DNA from: an uncultured Synergistia bacterium
GTDB lineage: Bacteria; Eremiobacterota; SpSt-956; JAKJGF01
Length of the DNA: 6,352 nucleotides
Reading direction: 5' to 3'
NCBI GenBank assembly: GCA_937888925.1
Contig: CALARM010000158.1
Coordinates: 1 to 6,352, forward strand
This document shows, in pieces, positions 5,087 to 6,352 of the stretch. A program made the position numbers and the translations under genes. Each line of letters begins with the position of its first letter. The first letter of the stretch is position 1. A model generated the notes under the pieces. The model did not search any database. It saw only the letters and a program-made list of their open reading frames with translations, and was not told where the DNA came from.

Positions 5087-6352
5087 TCAGTTACTTTCAG
5101 TTCCTGCCATCATAAGCCCTATAGCTTCTTTATTAAAGGTCTCTCTCTGAAGGATTCCCATTATTTTTCCTTCATATATGACTGCTATTCTGTCACTCAG
5201 GCTTATAAGTTCATCTAAATCTTCTGAGACAAGTAAAACGGCGGCACCTCTTTCCCTCTGCTTCAAAATTACTTTATGGACAAACTCCGTAGCACCTATA
5301 TCAAGACCTCTTGAAGGATATACTGTTATAATGAGTTTCGGGTCTCCTTCCAGTTCTCTTGCAAGGAGTAATTTCTGAAGATTTCCTCCCGAAAGAAGCC
5401 TTACAGGAGCTTTTCTGTCCGGTATTTTTATCTCATAATCTGAAATCATCTTTTCCAGAAGACCTTCCATTGCGGTTCTTGAAATAAAAATCCCTTTCCC
5501 TACAGGCGGTTTTCTGTAATTTTTTAATATAATATTATCACAGGCATCCAGATTGGGCACAAGTCCGACGCCGAGCCTGTCAGCAGGAACATAACTTACG
5601 CCTCTGTCTATGAGCTCTCTTGCATGAGATTTCGTTATATATTCATCTGAGAGCTGAATGTTACCTGACGTGACTTTTCTCAGACCGGACAGCACTTCAG
5701 ATAATTCACTCTGACCGTTCCCTGCAACTCCGGCAATACCGAGAATTTCGCCGGAATATATGGAAAAAGTCACATCTTTCAGAGCTTCCAGCCCTTTATC
5801 ATTGAGAGAAGATATATGTTCCACTTTTAATATTTCTTTCTGTTCCTTTACTCCCTGCGGCCTTTCCATAAGTGAAAGCAAATCCCTTCCCACCATCATT
5901 TTAGCCAGTTCTTTTTTATCTATGGAAACGGTCTTGACAGTACTGACAAAAGCTCCTCCTCTTAAAATTGTTACCCTGTCAGATATGGCCATGACTTCGT
6001 CCAACTTATGACTTATAAATATAATGGAATGACCTTCTTCCGTCATTTTTTTCATAGTTTTAAATAATTCGGCGCTTTCCTGGGGAGTAAGCACTGCAGT
6101 AGGTTCATCCATAATTAAAATAGTGGCTCCTCTGTAAAGGACTTTTAATATTTCAACTCTCTGCTGCTCCCCTACCGATAACTGCCATATCTTTGCCTGA
6201 GGGTCTACAGGCATTCCGTATTTTTCAGAAAGTGCAGTTATTTCAGAGTTAAATTTTTTCATATCAGGGAAAAATCCCAGGCTCTTATGTCCAAGAACTA
6301 TATTTTCTGTTACATTATTTGTTTCAACAAGCATAAAATGCTGATGAACCAT
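5087..6352 (-). CDS. Double-domain ABC importer ATPase (NupO/YufO-like, RbsA/MglA type), 5' end outside window
   Basis: This cytoplasmic ATPase carries two fused nucleotide-binding domains and powers the importer with the adjacent permease. The visible 421 residues begin inside NBD1 at the Q-loop (VHQHFMLVE). Walker A of NBD1 and roughly 90 upstream residues are missing, so the Met at 6352 is internal, not the start. NBD1 has the signature LSVGEQQ (58-64), Walker B ILIMDEPT with Asp82-Glu83, and H-loop His115. NBD2 has a Walker A-like GVAGNGQS (208-215) with Gln where Lys is usual, the signature LLSGGNLQK (319-327), a Walker B-like LIITVYPSRGLD (340-351) lacking both acidic residues, and SED in place of the H-loop His (Glu377). 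This asymmetry is normal for the family, in which the second site lacks catalytic residues, although Val-Tyr replaces the more common Ala-Gln. The protein ends in the usual LMMAGTES tail. Substrate (purine nucleosides or simple sugars) is inferred. Confidence 0.93.
   Translation of the reverse strand: MVHQHFMLVETNNVTENIVLGHKSLGFFPDMKKFNSEITALSEKYGMPVDPQAKIWQLSVGEQQRVEILKVLYRGATILIMDEPTAVLTPQESAELFKTMKKMTEEGHSIIFISHKLDEVMAISDRVTILRGGAFVSTVKTVSIDKKELAKMMVGRDLLSLMERPQGVKEQKEILKVEHISSLNDKGLEALKDVTFSIYSGEILGIAGVAGNGQSELSEVLSGLRKVTSGNIQLSDEYITKSHARELIDRGVSYVPADRLGVGLVPNLDACDNIILKNYRKPPVGKGIFISRTAMEGLLEKMISDYEIKIPDRKAPVRLLSGGNLQKLLLARELEGDPKLIITVYPSRGLDIGATEFVHKVILKQRERGAAVLLVSEDLDELISLSDRIAVIYEGKIMGILQRETFNKEAIGLMMAGTESN

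Noticed and set aside
5178..6011. Two plus-strand frames antisense to the ATPase gene
   Set aside because: They are shadows of conserved ABC motifs on the other strand. They are Ser/Leu-rich with no domain.
6350..6352. ATG at the right edge as the ATPase start codon
   Set aside because: The residues that follow are the Q-loop of NBD1, so Walker A and the true start must lie outside the window.

Overview
The window is AT-rich bacterial DNA with five protein genes, all on the minus strand. In transcription order (right to left) they are: an ABC-transporter ATPase cut by the right edge, its inner-membrane permease, an HD-domain phosphohydrolase, a CheR-type methyltransferase, and a membrane histidine kinase that runs into the left edge. 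Some starts carry clear Shine-Dalgarno sequences (GGAGG, GAGGAG). I cannot name the organism. Low GC, Shine-Dalgarno starts, a Cache/HAMP/GAF kinase and a purine-nucleoside-type transporter fit a Clostridia-like, spirochaete-like or deep-branching environmental bacterium, but none of these is diagnostic.

Right half (3863-6352): a double-NBD ATPase of the RbsA/NupO type and a BPD_transp_2 permease of the NupP/YufP type. They belong to the BmpA-linked ABC importers that take up purine nucleosides in Bacillus and Streptococcus. The usual second permease is not next to the first. The permease gene is tightly bracketed by two copies of a non-coding repeat (3751-3863 and 4943-5020) in the same orientation.

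Left half (1-3724): a YpgQ/YedJ-like HD hydrolase and a CheR-family SAM methyltransferase lie only 9-18 nt apart, followed after a short gap by a Cache-HAMP-GAF-HisKA sensor kinase. The kinase frame is broken by an in-frame TAA at 109-111. The same frame then continues to the window edge and still encodes recognisable ATPase-domain sequence, including an N-box, so the gene looks like a recent nonsense pseudogene or contains a sequencing error.

The least ordinary feature is the intergenic repeat. Each copy has a central 8-bp GC-rich hairpin flanked by two arms built of 7-nt units (consensus GTGAnnn). The units in both arms point inward, and the innermost unit of each arm begins GTA. The left arm has eight units in one copy and four in the other. 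A decayed relative seems to lie between the CheR and kinase genes. This looks like a small non-autonomous dispersed element whose arms vary in unit number, and it may have shaped the transporter locus.
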